64,000 nt of DNA from Paenibacillus sonchi (GTDB lineage Bacteria > Bacillota > Bacilli > Paenibacillales > Paenibacillaceae): the NCBI RefSeq assembly GCF_016772475.1, contig NZ_CP068595.1, positions 4,712,001 to 4,776,000 on the forward strand, read 5' to 3'. Positions 33,713-43,336 of this stretch are shown here, in pieces; the first letter of the stretch is position 1; every line of letters begins with the position of its first letter. Below the pieces are notes generated by a model, which was not told the origin of the DNA, did no database searches, and saw nothing but the letters and a program-made list of their open reading frames with translations. Position numbers and translations under genes: made by a program.

Positions 33713-35953
33713 ATGAAAAAAGGCAGAATGTTCTACAAGATATTTATTCCCATTCTGACTCTCGGCATCGGTCTGGTCATCAGCTTTGGCAGTTATATTT
33801 ACTTAACGACCATCCATTCGGTCATTGACAGGGTCGCGGACAGCAAAAAAAGTCTGATCACCCAGATCAAAAACACGCTGGAGCAAAAAATCAAAACGAT
33901 TGAATATGCTTTCAATACTTACAGCACCACCAATTCCTTCCGTGAGGTCATCAAAAATCCGATCACGGAGCGGGACTTTGAGGCCTATCGCGATATTAAT
34001 TCCCAACTTAACTATATTGCCTCCATGGGAATGGACGGCGTTGAATATTCGCTGATCAGTCTGGTGAAGGACTGGCAGATTTCCGATGGCCGGTTGTCTT
34101 ATTTAACGGAGGATGGCAAAAAGAAGCTGTCCGCAAGCTACATCGGCAACCAGAGCAAGTCCCTGTTCTGGATTAAGACGGATACCGGCATCCGTTTTGT
34201 CAATACGCTGCCCGTCTTCTCACAGAAGAAGCAGGCCATCGCTCTATCGGATATTTCGCTGCAGTCGCTGCAGCACACCCTGCAGACCGAAGAGAACACA
34301 CCCGTATACCTGCTGAACCGGCAGGGGGATCTGCTCTATGAATCCGAATCCGCCCCCAGCTTGAACGGGGCCCAGCTGAACCGCATTACAGAGACCGCCG
34401 GCAGCTTGAGCCAGACGGGAAGTGTGGTGCTGGAGAAGGTGAAGCATCAGGAAGTTACGGCGATCTACGCCAAATCTTCCTATAATAACTGGATCTATGT
34501 TACGCTGCTCGACGAGCAGGAGATAGCGGATGCCCTCAAGACCACACGCTTCGGCTTGTTTATGATGGTCCTGGTCATTACGCTCCTGATTGTGATCGTG
34601 GCCTATGTAATCGCTGTTTATTTCAACAAGCCGATCCAGAAAATCCAGCGGCGGCTCTCGGGCAGCACCCAGCCGGTGCTGAAGAATGAGATCGACTGGA
34701 TTATCAGCTCCATCGACAACATCCTTCTGGAGAAGGAAAGCCTGGAGGATTTGCTGGAATCGGAGCTGCCGCAGCTGGAAACCCAATTCATTCTCAATCT
34801 GTTCCACAGCCGGATTACGGCGGAGGAGCTGGATCATAATATGTCCCGTTTCGGGTATTCCCTTGCCCAAGGCACGGTGTATGCAACGCTGCTGATTCAG
34901 CTCGACAATTACGGGGAACGGCAGGCCAGCGACAAGGATCTGCTGCTCGTTGCCGTGAACAGGCTGGTGGAAGAGCTGATTCCGGATTCACGGCGGATGA
35001 TCCCGATTCTGTTGAATGACCGGACGCAGGCCACGATTCTGATCTTTGAGGGTGGCAGCGGACCCGGAAGCCGCAAGCAGGTGCTTGAGGATGCGAAGCG
35101 GATCGTCACCACAGTCAGGGATATCCTGAAGCTGTCGGTCAGCGTTGGGATCAGCGATTTTTACGCTGATCTTACCTTCAGCAAAGAGGCCTGTGAGATG
35201 AGTAAGCAGGCGCTGCATCACCGGCTGAATCTGGGCAAGGAATCTATTATTTTCTATGAGGATATTTCCAGGGTAATCTCGGGTCCGGTGCTGCTGCATT
35301 ATCCGGCGGAGCTGGAGTCGCAGCTGTTCGATGCCATCCGGCTTGGGCATGAAGAGCAGGTGTCGCGAACGCTCTATCCGCTGCTGGGTGAAATGATGAA
35401 GCATAGCAAGAACCCGCTTAATTTCGAGGTGATGCTGATCCGCTTCGTGAACAATCTGATCCAACTGGAGCAGCTGATCGGCGTGGAGGTATTGTTGACT
35501 GAGGATAATTACGCCCTGTATCACCGCCTGCTGGATATCCGCAACCCGGAGGAAATTGAGCGAATCCTGGTGAAGGAAGTCATTCAGCCGATGGTTGCCG
35601 CTATGAAGGAGAAGACCACCCGCCAGTTCCGCAGCCTGTCCGAGCAGATTGCGAACATTGTACGCACCGAATATGATCAGGATCTGTCGCTGGAGCTGAT
35701 CGGTGAGCGCCTGCATTACAGTCCGAACTACTTAAGCAGCATCTTCAAGAAGGAATTCGGCATGACCTTCAGTGAATATGTAATGGGCTATCGGCTGCAA
35801 ATGGCCAAGAAATGGCTGGTGGAGACCGAGATGACGATTAAGGAAATTGCAGAGCGCCTCCAATACCATAACCCGCAGAATTTCATCCGCTCCTTCCGCA
35901 AGAAGGAGCATGTCACACCGGGTGCTTACCGTGCCTTGAGACAGGACAAATGA
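33713..35953 (+). CDS. Membrane-bound AraC-type regulator (YesS-like)
   Basis: A 746-residue protein. A membrane helix lies at about residues 9-33 and another at about 280-302, enclosing an extracytoplasmic sensing region of about 245 residues with Cache-like character. A short HAMP-like linker (YFNKPIQKIQRRLSG) and a central cytoplasmic region follow. The C-terminal 100 residues are an AraC double helix-turn-helix (LSLELIGERLHYSPNYLSSIFKKEFGMTFSEYVMGYRLQMAKKWLVETEMTIKEIAERLQYHNPQNFIRSFRKKEHVTPGAYR). This layout is that of YesS-like regulators encoded next to Lpl-type oligosaccharide importers; here the permease and binding protein genes follow immediately. It presumably senses an extracellular sugar and activates them. 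Confidence 0.92.
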   Translation: MKKGRMFYKIFIPILTLGIGLVISFGSYIYLTTIHSVIDRVADSKKSLITQIKNTLEQKIKTIEYAFNTYSTTNSFREVIKNPITERDFEAYRDINSQLNYIASMGMDGVEYSLISLVKDWQISDGRLSYLTEDGKKKLSASYIGNQSKSLFWIKTDTGIRFVNTLPVFSQKKQAIALSDISLQSLQHTLQTEENTPVYLLNRQGDLLYESESAPSLNGAQLNRITETAGSLSQTGSVVLEKVKHQEVTAIYAKSSYNNWIYVTLLDEQEIADALKTTRFGLFMMVLVITLLIVIVAYVIAVYFNKPIQKIQRRLSGSTQPVLKNEIDWIISSIDNILLEKESLEDLLESELPQLETQFILNLFHSRITAEELDHNMSRFGYSLAQGTVYATLLIQLDNYGERQASDKDLLLVAVNRLVEELIPDSRRMIPILLNDRTQATILIFEGGSGPGSRKQVLEDAKRIVTTVRDILKLSVSVGISDFYADLTFSKEACEMSKQALHHRLNLGKESIIFYEDISRVISGPVLLHYPAELESQLFDAIRLGHEEQVSRTLYPLLGEMMKHSKNPLNFEVMLIRFVNNLIQLEQLIGVEVLLTEDNYALYHRLLDIRNPEEIERILVKEVIQPMVAAMKEKTTRQFRSLSEQIANIVRTEYDQDLSLELIGERLHYSPNYLSSIFKKEFGMTFSEYVMGYRLQMAKKWLVETEMTIKEIAERLQYHNPQNFIRSFRKKEHVTPGAYRALRQDK

Positions 35954-35983
35954 AGCGGGATTAGCCCGCCAATCATGAAAATT

Positions 35984-36025
35984 AAAAAACAGCCAGCTGC
36001 CATTTACGGAAGCTGGCTGTTTTTG
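35984..36025. terminator. Bidirectional intrinsic terminator
   Basis: AAAAAACAGCCAGCT pairs with AGCTGGCTGTTTTT around a 12-base loop. It lies between the convergent AraC-type regulator and permease genes and has A- and T-runs for both directions. Confidence 0.9.
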
Positions 36026-36058
36026 TGCCACTGCTGAAGAATGCGGGCTGCCGGTTGT

Positions 36059-36943
36059 TCAGCCTTTGACTGCTCCCAGGAGGGCGCCTTTGGTGAAATG
36101 CTTTTGCACAAACGGATAAGCGATCAGCATCGGCACAGTAGCTACAACAATAACGGCCATCTTGATCGTCTGGGCCGGCGGGATGACATCGACCGACGTG
36201 CCTTCGGCCTGCATCCCGCTGGAGACGATGACGATCTGGCGCAGCAGGACTTGAATCGGCCATTTCGCGGAATCGGTGATGTACAGGATAGCAGTCATGT
36301 AAGTGTTCCAGTAAGCTACGCCGTAGAACAGGGACAAAGTAGCGATGGATGGCAGTGCCAGCGGCAGCATAATTTTGAGAAAAACGCCAAAGTCGTTGGA
36401 CCCGTCAATTTTGGCCGATTCCTCCAATCCCTCTGGAAGTGCCTGAAAGAAATTGCGCATGATGATCAGGTTGAAGGCGTTGATGGCGACCGGGAAGATC
36501 AGAGACCAGTAGGAGTCGATCAGCCCGAAGGCTTTGACCACTAGAAATGTAGGTATCATCCCCCCGCTGAACAGCATGGAGAACACGACGATAAAATTAA
36601 TGATATCGCGGCCTGCCAGATACTTTCGGGACAGTCCGTAGGCCATCAGGGCAGTCAGAATCATGCTTACTGCAGTTCCGGCAAGAGTGACGCCGATGGA
36701 TATGCCAAGGCCCCTGAAGATTGTGGGGGTAGACAGGATATAACGGTAGGCATCCAGGGAGAAGGTGGTCGGGAACAGAATGAATTTTTTCTCCACAACT
36801 TCCCGGGTTGAGGCAAAGGAACTGGCAAACACGTTGACAAAAGGTAAAAGACAGATGAGGGCAATGAATGCCAGCAGGGTGGTGTTGACTATGGTGAACA
36901 GTTTGCTGCCCATAGTTTCTTTTTTTAATGAAGATTGTGCCAT
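36059..36943 (-). CDS. Sugar ABC importer permease, LplC/YtcP type
   Basis: A 294-residue permease with six membrane helices. It has the CUT1 MalG-like EAA loop: ALPEGLEESAKIDGSNDFGVFLKIMLPLALPSIATL. The N-terminal LLCLLPFVNVFASSFASTREV and the C-terminal PFVQKHFTKGALLGAVKG are typical of the LplC/YtcP subgroup of carbohydrate importers. The start follows AAGGAGG at 8 nt. It is divergent from the partner permease at 37220, an unusual split of an otherwise standard permease pair. No ATPase is nearby; such importers generally use a shared MsmX-type ATPase encoded elsewhere. Confidence 0.93.
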   Translation of the reverse strand: MAQSSLKKETMGSKLFTIVNTTLLAFIALICLLPFVNVFASSFASTREVVEKKFILFPTTFSLDAYRYILSTPTIFRGLGISIGVTLAGTAVSMILTALMAYGLSRKYLAGRDIINFIVVFSMLFSGGMIPTFLVVKAFGLIDSYWSLIFPVAINAFNLIIMRNFFQALPEGLEESAKIDGSNDFGVFLKIMLPLALPSIATLSLFYGVAYWNTYMTAILYITDSAKWPIQVLLRQIVIVSSGMQAEGTSVDVIPPAQTIKMAVIVVATVPMLIAYPFVQKHFTKGALLGAVKG

Positions 36944-37219
36944 GCGGTTATCCTCCTTGTTATCGTTTCAAAGACACTGTATCAGGGGGCCTGCATTCCG
37001 TATATAATCATTAGCTATGGCTTTGTCCAGGGCGGAAGAAGCAGGCGGAATCCGGCATAATCCTTATGTGCGATCGGTATCCCTGCATGGGGTGAGCTTA
37101 CGGAAAACGGCATAACGGCGCGGCTTCGTAGCCTAGAGTAACTAATGATTATTTACGTAACAGGCAAAGGGCCGTAATCTGGGAAGCGTTACAGAAATGC
37201 GCTCAAGGAGGACGGTAGG
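36944..37219. other. Divergent intergenic region between the two permease genes
   Basis: 276 bp that should carry the promoters of both permease directions and binding sites for the AraC-type regulator. An AT-rich TAATGATTATTTACGTAACA lies near 37140-37160, but no box pair is convincing. No gene seen. Confidence 0.45.
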
Positions 37220-38185
37220 GTGGAAGAAGCAAAGGTCACCACGATGAAGATGAAAGTGACGCCGGAAAGGAAAAAGCGGACGAAACATAGCCTGCTGAGT
37301 CTAAAAAGAAACAAGTTATTGTATTTGATGATACTTCCCGGATTTTTGTATTTTGTTATTTTTAAGTACCTGCCTATGGGCGGGCTAATCATCGCTTTTC
37401 AGGATTACCAGCCTTTCCTCGGGATTACAGGCAGTCCCTGGGCCGGACTCAAGCATTTCATAAGGCTGTTTACAGAGCCCACCTTTTTTATGCTGCTGAA
37501 GAATACGCTGATTCTGTTTGCGCTGAATATCGTGATTTTTTTTCCGCTGCCGATCATTCTGGCGCTGATGCTTAATGAGGTCAGGCATAAGATGTTCAAA
37601 AATGTGGTCCAGACGATCATCTACATTCCGCACTTTCTCTCATGGGTCATCATCGTTTCCATTACTTATGTATTCATGAACGTGGACGGCGGGGTATTGA
37701 ATGAGATCATTGCCGCCATGGGCGGACACAAAATCAGCTTCCTGACCTCTCCCGAATGGCTGCGCACCGTTTATATCGGCCAGATTATCTGGAAAGAGCT
37801 GGGCTGGTCCACGATTATTTATCTCGCGGCTATTACCGTCGTAGATACACAGCTGTACGAGGCTGCGGAAATGGATGGAGCGGCACGGCTGCGCACGACC
37901 TGGCATGTTACCCTGCCGGCGATCCGTCCGGTTATCATTACTCTGCTGATTCTCAAAATCGGACATACCCTGGATCTGGGCTTCGAGCATATGTATCTGC
38001 TGATCAACTCCCTGAACCGGGAGGTCGGGGAAATCTTTGATACCTATATCTATACCGCCGGTCTCAAGAACGGCCAGCTCAGCTTCAGTACGACGGTTGG
38101 CCTGTTCAAAGGGGTTGTGGGGCTGATCCTTGTTATGCTGTCGAACAAACTGGCGAAGAAAATCGGGGAAGACGGTGTCTATTAA
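37220..38185 (+). CDS. Sugar ABC importer permease, LplB/YteP type
   Basis: A 321-residue permease from a GTG start 8 nt after AAGGAGG. A basic N-terminal tail (KVTPERKKRTKHSLLSLKRNK) leads into six membrane helices. FKYLPMGGLIIAFQDYQPFLGI is the signature of LplB/YteP permeases, and YEAAEMDGAARLRTTWHVTLPAIRPVIITLLIL is the EAA loop that contacts the ATPase. It pairs with the permease at 36059 and the binding protein at 38274 to import an oligosaccharide into the cytoplasm. The binding protein gene follows by 88 bp. Confidence 0.94.
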   Translation: MEEAKVTTMKMKVTPERKKRTKHSLLSLKRNKLLYLMILPGFLYFVIFKYLPMGGLIIAFQDYQPFLGITGSPWAGLKHFIRLFTEPTFFMLLKNTLILFALNIVIFFPLPIILALMLNEVRHKMFKNVVQTIIYIPHFLSWVIIVSITYVFMNVDGGVLNEIIAAMGGHKISFLTSPEWLRTVYIGQIIWKELGWSTIIYLAAITVVDTQLYEAAEMDGAARLRTTWHVTLPAIRPVIITLLILKIGHTLDLGFEHMYLLINSLNREVGEIFDTYIYTAGLKNGQLSFSTTVGLFKGVVGLILVMLSNKLAKKIGEDGVY

Positions 38186-38273
38186 GCAGAGCCGCACTTT
38201 TGAATTCGTACCCACGCCAATGGCGGGGTGGAAGATACAGCAATGCCAATTCGTAGTCAAAGGGGTAATGATC

Positions 38274-39812
38274 ATGAATCGCAATTACAAGAAACTGGCT
38301 GCTCTAATGCTGTGCAGCGGGCTGCTGCTTACGGCTTGCGGCGGAAACGCCAACAACAGCAAGGACGGAGCAGACAAAGCGGCAGCCGGCGCTGGAGCAA
38401 ATGGGGGAACGCAGGCCAAAACGAAGATCTCCTGGCTCAACGTTCTGCATACCGCTTCACCGCCAACCGATACCGTTCTGAACAAAATTGAAGAATTCAC
38501 CAACGCGGACATCGAGTTTTCCTGGATTCCCGATGCTTCCAAGGAAGAGCGGATCAACACCTCACTGGCCTCCGATTCCCTAGCAGATATCGTAACGCTG
38601 ACGATTCTCGATAACTCTTCGGTCCGCAATGCATTGAAATCCGGCATGTTCTGGGAGGTAAGCCCGTATCTCGACGAATTCCCGAACCTGGCAGCGATTT
38701 CCCGGGATACCCGCAGCTCAGCCTCCATTGAAGGCAAGCTGTACGGCGTGCCGTTCCAGAAGTCCAAAGCCAGAAACGGAGTCATTATCCGCAAGGACTG
38801 GCTGGATAAGCTGGGGCTTGCCGTTCCCAAAACAACCGCCGAGCTGAAGGAAGTTGCGAAAGCGTTTACCGAACAAGACCCGGACGGCAACGGCAAAAAG
38901 GATACCACCGGATTCATGGACCGCAGCGACCTGGTGTACGGGGCATTCAAAACGCTCGGCTCCTATTTCGGAACCCCGAACAACTGGGCGGTGGATAATG
39001 CCGGTGTAATGACGCCCGAATTCGCAACGGAGGGCTACATCCAGACGATGGACTATATGAAAGCCCTGTATGACGGCGGCTACATTAACCAGGACTTTGC
39101 CGTGACGGCTAAAAACGATCAGCAGCAGAATTTCGCGCAAGGAAAAGCCGGCATTTATGTAGGCGCACTGTTTGACAGCAAAAACCTGCTGAACCTGGCC
39201 AAAGGCATCCAGGACGGCATGGAGCTGGTGATGGTCAATGACATCACTTCCACCGGCAAACCTGAAGACCGGGCCATCTGGTCATCGAGCAATGGCATCG
39301 GCGGCCTGCTGTCCTTCCCGAAATCGGAGGTTAAGGATGAGGCCGAACTGAAGCGGCTCCTGAAATTTGTCAACGACCTGATGAGCGATGAAGTGTATGC
39401 TCTGATGACATATGGTATCGAAGGCGTGCATTATACAGCAGATGCAGACCTCGCGGTAACCATCAAGGATACCGATCTGTGGCAGCAGGAGGTACAGCCG
39501 TTTGCGGCTTCCCGTCCGAATGAAACCGGATACAAGATCCATGATGCCGATCCGCTGAAAGTGGAGGCCGAACGGCTGATCCAGGAGAATGCGGAATACG
39601 GGGTACTGAACCCGGCCTATTCGCTTGAATCCGAAACCAATACTGCACAAGGCTCCGAACTCCAGAAGATTATCACTGACGCAACCTATAAATACATTCT
39701 CGGTAAAATCGGTCTGGATGAATTCAAAGGCGAAATTGATCAATGGAAGAAATCCGGCGGCAGCAAAATCATTTCCGAATACGAGGCTGCCTACAAAGCT
39801 GTAAACCCGTAA
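38274..39812 (+). CDS. Sugar-binding lipoprotein, LplA type
   Basis: A 512-residue extracellular solute-binding protein. The lipoprotein signal is MNRNYKKLAALMLCSGLLLTACGG with the lipobox LTAC and Cys at 22, followed by a flexible Ala/Gly/Asn linker. The mature part shows the features of large Lpl-type binding proteins: PDASKEERINTSLASDSLADIV, GKLYGVPFQK, GVIIRKDWLDKLGLAVPKT, FTEQDPDGNGKKDTTGF and a calcium-like DPDGNGKKD loop. The start at 38274 is 8 nt after AAAGGGG; an in-frame ATG at 38268 is also possible. It captures the sugar on the outer membrane face and delivers it to the two permeases. The exact sugar is unknown. Confidence 0.94.
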   Translation: MNRNYKKLAALMLCSGLLLTACGGNANNSKDGADKAAAGAGANGGTQAKTKISWLNVLHTASPPTDTVLNKIEEFTNADIEFSWIPDASKEERINTSLASDSLADIVTLTILDNSSVRNALKSGMFWEVSPYLDEFPNLAAISRDTRSSASIEGKLYGVPFQKSKARNGVIIRKDWLDKLGLAVPKTTAELKEVAKAFTEQDPDGNGKKDTTGFMDRSDLVYGAFKTLGSYFGTPNNWAVDNAGVMTPEFATEGYIQTMDYMKALYDGGYINQDFAVTAKNDQQQNFAQGKAGIYVGALFDSKNLLNLAKGIQDGMELVMVNDITSTGKPEDRAIWSSSNGIGGLLSFPKSEVKDEAELKRLLKFVNDLMSDEVYALMTYGIEGVHYTADADLAVTIKDTDLWQQEVQPFAASRPNETGYKIHDADPLKVEAERLIQENAEYGVLNPAYSLESETNTAQGSELQKIITDATYKYILGKIGLDEFKGEIDQWKKSGGSKIISEYEAAYKAVNP

Positions 39813-39864
39813 GAAGAGCGAAATTAATTCATACGCTTGGTACTTCATATCCTATCGGATTCTT

Positions 39865-39912
39865 AAGAGCAGTGCTTCTCCCTTTACTGGAGAGTCGCTG
39901 CTCTTTGTTTTT
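39865..39912 (+). terminator. Intrinsic terminator after the sugar-binding lipoprotein gene
   Basis: AAGAGCAG-TGC-TTCTCC pairs with GGAGAG-TCG-CTGCTCTT, followed by TGTTTTTG. Confidence 0.85.
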
Positions 39913-40113
39913 GGCTTTTCCTTCAGAGGAGAGCCTTCGCAGGTGCTGCTTCGGTAATGTCGTTGGCAATTGAATTTCCTTTATAAACAAAAGAAGGGAA
40001 TTTAAGGGTTTATGCAGAATGTATTAAACTTACATATACGGCAGTTAGAACATTAAAAGGCAAGTTTGGTTAGGGAATGCCAAAATCACGATGGAAAAGA
40101 GAGGAGAGATTTT

Positions 40114-41403
40114 TTGATTAAGCGGTCTTTTTATTATTTGTGGGGGTCTCAGACGATCTCTAATATCGCAGATATTATCTACATTTTGAGTATAACGGTA
40201 TTGGTGTTCAGCTCCAGCAACTCTCTAATGCAGACCACTTTAATTCCGTTGTTCCGTTTGTCTGCCCAAGTGGTTAGCGGGCTGGTCGCACCTATCATTC
40301 TCGGCCGGTTCAGGCTCACGCGGATTTTGCTGTTCTCCCAGCTTGGGCAGTTTGTCATTTTTACGCTGCTGCTGCTTTATTTACGGGCCGTGCCTGAGCA
40401 AAGGTCGTTTCTTTTTATTTTTATGCTGGTGTTTGGCATGTCGTTTCTGGATGGCTGGACCAATCCGGCGCGGAATGCGCTGATTCCCCGCTTAGCCGCC
40501 GGTGAGGGGCTCATGCGCGCCAATGGCTTGACGGCAGTCAGTGATCAAGTCGTTAAATGTGCAGGCTGGGCGCTCAGCGGGATTATTGTAGCCTGGCTCG
40601 GTACATTGAATACGCTTCTGATCGCATCCTGCTGCTATTTGGTGGCTGCAACTGTCACCTCATTCATTCGTGATCCGCTGGATCATCAGAAATCAGGCTC
40701 CGAAGCTCCAGCATCCGCTGCCCGTCCGGCAGCAGCCGAATCCAAAGGAGGGTATTGGAAAGAACTTGGGGAAGGGTGGAGGATTATCTGGCATAACCGC
40801 CGCATTCGTTCTCTGATGATCGTGGACAGCATAGACACCGTTGGAGGAACCTCCTGGCTTGGTGTATTTATTCTCGCGTATGTGACTCAGGTGCTGCATA
40901 AGGACGCAAGCTGGTGGGGGTTCATGAATGCCTCGTTCTTTTCCGGTACGATTCTAGGCGGGGTGCTTGTTGTCGGCTTGGTTAAACGGCTGCAAAAGAA
41001 CAGCTTTTTGTACATGCTTGGAGCATTGTTTGTGTATGTGCTGATTACAGTAGTATTTGCTCTCAATACGATCCCGGCTGCTGCGCTTGTTCTTTTTGCT
41101 GTCTCAGGTTTACCGGTGCAAATGGCTGGAATTATTCGCCGTACCCTGCTGCAGACAAGCGCTCCGGCTGTTCAGCTCCCAAAAGTGATGGCAGGCATTG
41201 ATGTGCTCACGAACCTTGCCTTTGGCTTATCATTGTTGTTCTTGGGATGGTATGCAGACCGCTTTGGAATGGTACAAGTGTATCTGCTGGCTGCGGCTAT
41301 GACGACAATTGCTGTCTTGATCGGGTGGTTCTACCGGAGGGAGTTTCAGGAACGTGAGCAAGCGGGTCATCCAGCTGTCATGGACGAAAGGGTAAGCAGC
41401 TGA
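40114..41403 (+). CDS. MFS transporter (MFS_3-like exporter)
   Basis: A 429-residue transporter with about 12 membrane helices. The TTG at 40114 lies 6 nt after AGAGGAGA; the frame is open further upstream without a ribosome binding site. LIKRSFYYLWGSQTISNIADIIYILSITVLVFSS, the SFLDGWTNPARNALIPRLAAGEGLMRANGL loop and a cytoplasmic spacer of Ala/Pro-rich residues near 195-215 are typical of MFS_3-type proteins related to macrolide or enterobactin exporters. The substrate is unknown. The downstream aminotransferase gene begins about 150 bp later with its own ribosome binding site, so co-transcription is possible but unproven. Confidence 0.85.
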   Translation: MIKRSFYYLWGSQTISNIADIIYILSITVLVFSSSNSLMQTTLIPLFRLSAQVVSGLVAPIILGRFRLTRILLFSQLGQFVIFTLLLLYLRAVPEQRSFLFIFMLVFGMSFLDGWTNPARNALIPRLAAGEGLMRANGLTAVSDQVVKCAGWALSGIIVAWLGTLNTLLIASCCYLVAATVTSFIRDPLDHQKSGSEAPASAARPAAAESKGGYWKELGEGWRIIWHNRRIRSLMIVDSIDTVGGTSWLGVFILAYVTQVLHKDASWWGFMNASFFSGTILGGVLVVGLVKRLQKNSFLYMLGALFVYVLITVVFALNTIPAAALVLFAVSGLPVQMAGIIRRTLLQTSAPAVQLPKVMAGIDVLTNLAFGLSLLFLGWYADRFGMVQVYLLAAAMTTIAVLIGWFYRREFQEREQAGHPAVMDERVSS

Positions 41404-41555
41404 GACCTGTAGCGGGTCCGTCCTTGCGGAAAATGAGCCATTCAAGGATTTCTGTCCTCATTCTTGGGGTTGAATTGACTTTCAGGTAGGATTGGTATGC
41501 CAAGTAAGTTATACTGATACCAAAAGTTTATTCAAGCTCCAGAGGAGGTACATAC

Positions 41556-42727
41556 ATGAATTATTCTTTTTCCAACCGTATCGCGGCGCTGCAGCCGTCC
41601 ATTATCAGAGAAATTTTGAAAGCGACATCGGGCCAGGATGTGATCCCGTTTTCTGCAGGCAATCCGGCCCCGGAGACCTTTCCGATCGAAGCTATCCGGT
41701 CGTTTACGAGAGACATTCTGGAACAAGACCCGGTGACGGCGCTCCAGTACGGGATAACAGAGGGATATTCCCCCTCCGTCAGGCGCTGACTGATCATTTA
41801 AGATCAGGATTCAATACGGGAAAAGATGCAGACGGCCTGTTCATCGTATCCGGTGCCCAACAGGGGATAGAGCTGGCTTGCAAAGTATTCTGCAACGAAG
41901 GCGACACGATTATTTGTGAGAGTCCCAGCTTTATTGGCTCGCTCAATTCATTCCGCTCTTCCGGCGCAAGGCTGGTTGGCGTTCCGATGGAACCGGACGG
42001 AATCAGTCTTGACAGGCTGGAGCATGCCCTTAAGACAGAGCCCAATGTAAAGCTGCTGTATTTGATTCCAAGCTTCCAGAATCCGACGGGAATCACAACA
42101 AGCCTGGAGAAACGGAAAGCGGTTTATACGCTGGCTAAAAAGTATGGTGTTGTCATTCTTGAAGACAATCCTTACGGAGAGCTGCGCTTTGGCGGGGAAG
42201 ATGTACCGACGATCAAATCGCTGGATGATGAAGGCTTGGTGATCTATGTGGGATCGTTCTCCAAAATTTTGTCCGCCGGCCTGCGCGTGGGGTTTGTTCT
42301 CGCCCCGGATGAAATCATTCAGAAAATGGTGGTTGCCAAGCAGGGGGAGGATGTGCATACGGCAATGCTTCCGCAAATTCTGGCGTACAAGTTCATGAAG
42401 GAATACGATTACGCAGGCCACGTCCGGCGGATCCGGGAGGTCTATCTCCGAAAATGCACGCTGATGACGGACAGCATTAAGCAATATACAGAGGGTTCAA
42501 TGGCATTTACCCGGCCCGATGGGGGATTGTTTCTATGGTGCGAACTGCCTGAGAGTATAACGATGCTGGATTATTGTAAAAAGGCGGCGGCACACGGGGT
42601 TGCTGTCGTTCCGGGAACAGCGTTCCTTGTTGATCCGGATGAGCCCTGCAACGCAATAAGACTGAATTTCTCTACGCCTTCAGATGAACAAATCGTGAAG
42701 GGGATTCAAATTTTGGGCCAGCTCTAA
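41556..42727 (+). pseudogene. PLP-dependent aminotransferase (class I, 2-aminoadipate-like), one frameshift
   Basis: The repaired protein is about 390 residues. It begins MNYSFSNRIAALQPSIIREILKATSG, typical of LysN/ARO8-like class I aminotransferases. The PLP lysine is in YVGSFSKILSAGLRVGFVLAP (SFSK), with ILEDNPYGELRFGG and the substrate-binding Arg in AIRLNFSTPSDEQI. Family members transfer amino groups among 2-aminoadipate, aromatic or branched-chain acids and 2-oxoglutarate. The frame breaks at the C run 41770-41774: TEGYSP goes to a stop at 41789, while one more C gives TEGYSPLRQALTDHLRSGF. The ATG at 41556 follows AGAGGAGG. A terminator follows at 42764, behind which two group II introns have inserted. 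Confidence 0.88.
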
Positions 42728-42763
42728 GGGAATGAGCCGGCTTCTGCGCTGGACATATTAAGC

Positions 42764-42797
42764 ACACCGCTGATTCCGGTCAGCGGTGTTTTTTTTG
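42764..42797 (+). terminator. Intrinsic terminator; apparent target of intron copy 1
   Basis: ACACCGCTGA pairs with TCAGCGGTGT around a 6-base loop and is followed by a run of eight T. The first group IIC intron starts 14 bp after the stem, as expected for introns that home to terminator hairpins. Confidence 0.92.
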
Positions 42798-43336
42798 GAT
42801 GGCGTGCCCAGAAGTACGCATTATCTAGTTGGTGAAAGTCCAACCAAGGGAGGGACCAAGCCACCTTTGTAGCTAGGATGCTTGCATATGGCGAAATCTG
42901 TGTGTAAAAGCGCATCGACAAAAGTATCAGTCAGAGACTGGGCGAGCAACAATCCAGGCCGCAACATCAAGTGAATCCTGCCGCGTCGTCAAAAAGGCCC
43001 TGCGAAGGGGAACAGAGGGAGCCGAGTCCCGCAACTATGGACGAAGGCCAAGGAAACTGTGCAGAACTTGGAACAGCAGTGAAGAACCCTCCGGCGTAAT
43101 GGGAACGGCATGGATTGAAAGATAGTGCAGTGAACTGGGGAGACCCTCCCCCACACGGGAGAATTTTTTTTTGTAGGAACCCGTAAAGAGACGCTCTATA
43201 AGTCCAGAAGACGAAGTGAACCGTCTGTGGGAAGGGAGTCCGAGGGGCTCATAGTACCGAAGAACCTAAGGACAACATAACCTTAGGGAGGGAAGGAGCC
43301 CTGCTTTGTTTATGCTTTTGGAGGAGGTACGAGTGA

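Noticed and set aside
41492..41555. Upstream extension of the aminotransferase reading frame
   Set aside because: The frame open from 41492 belongs to the downstream part after the frameshift; the conserved N-terminus and the AGAGGAGG site support the ATG at 41556.
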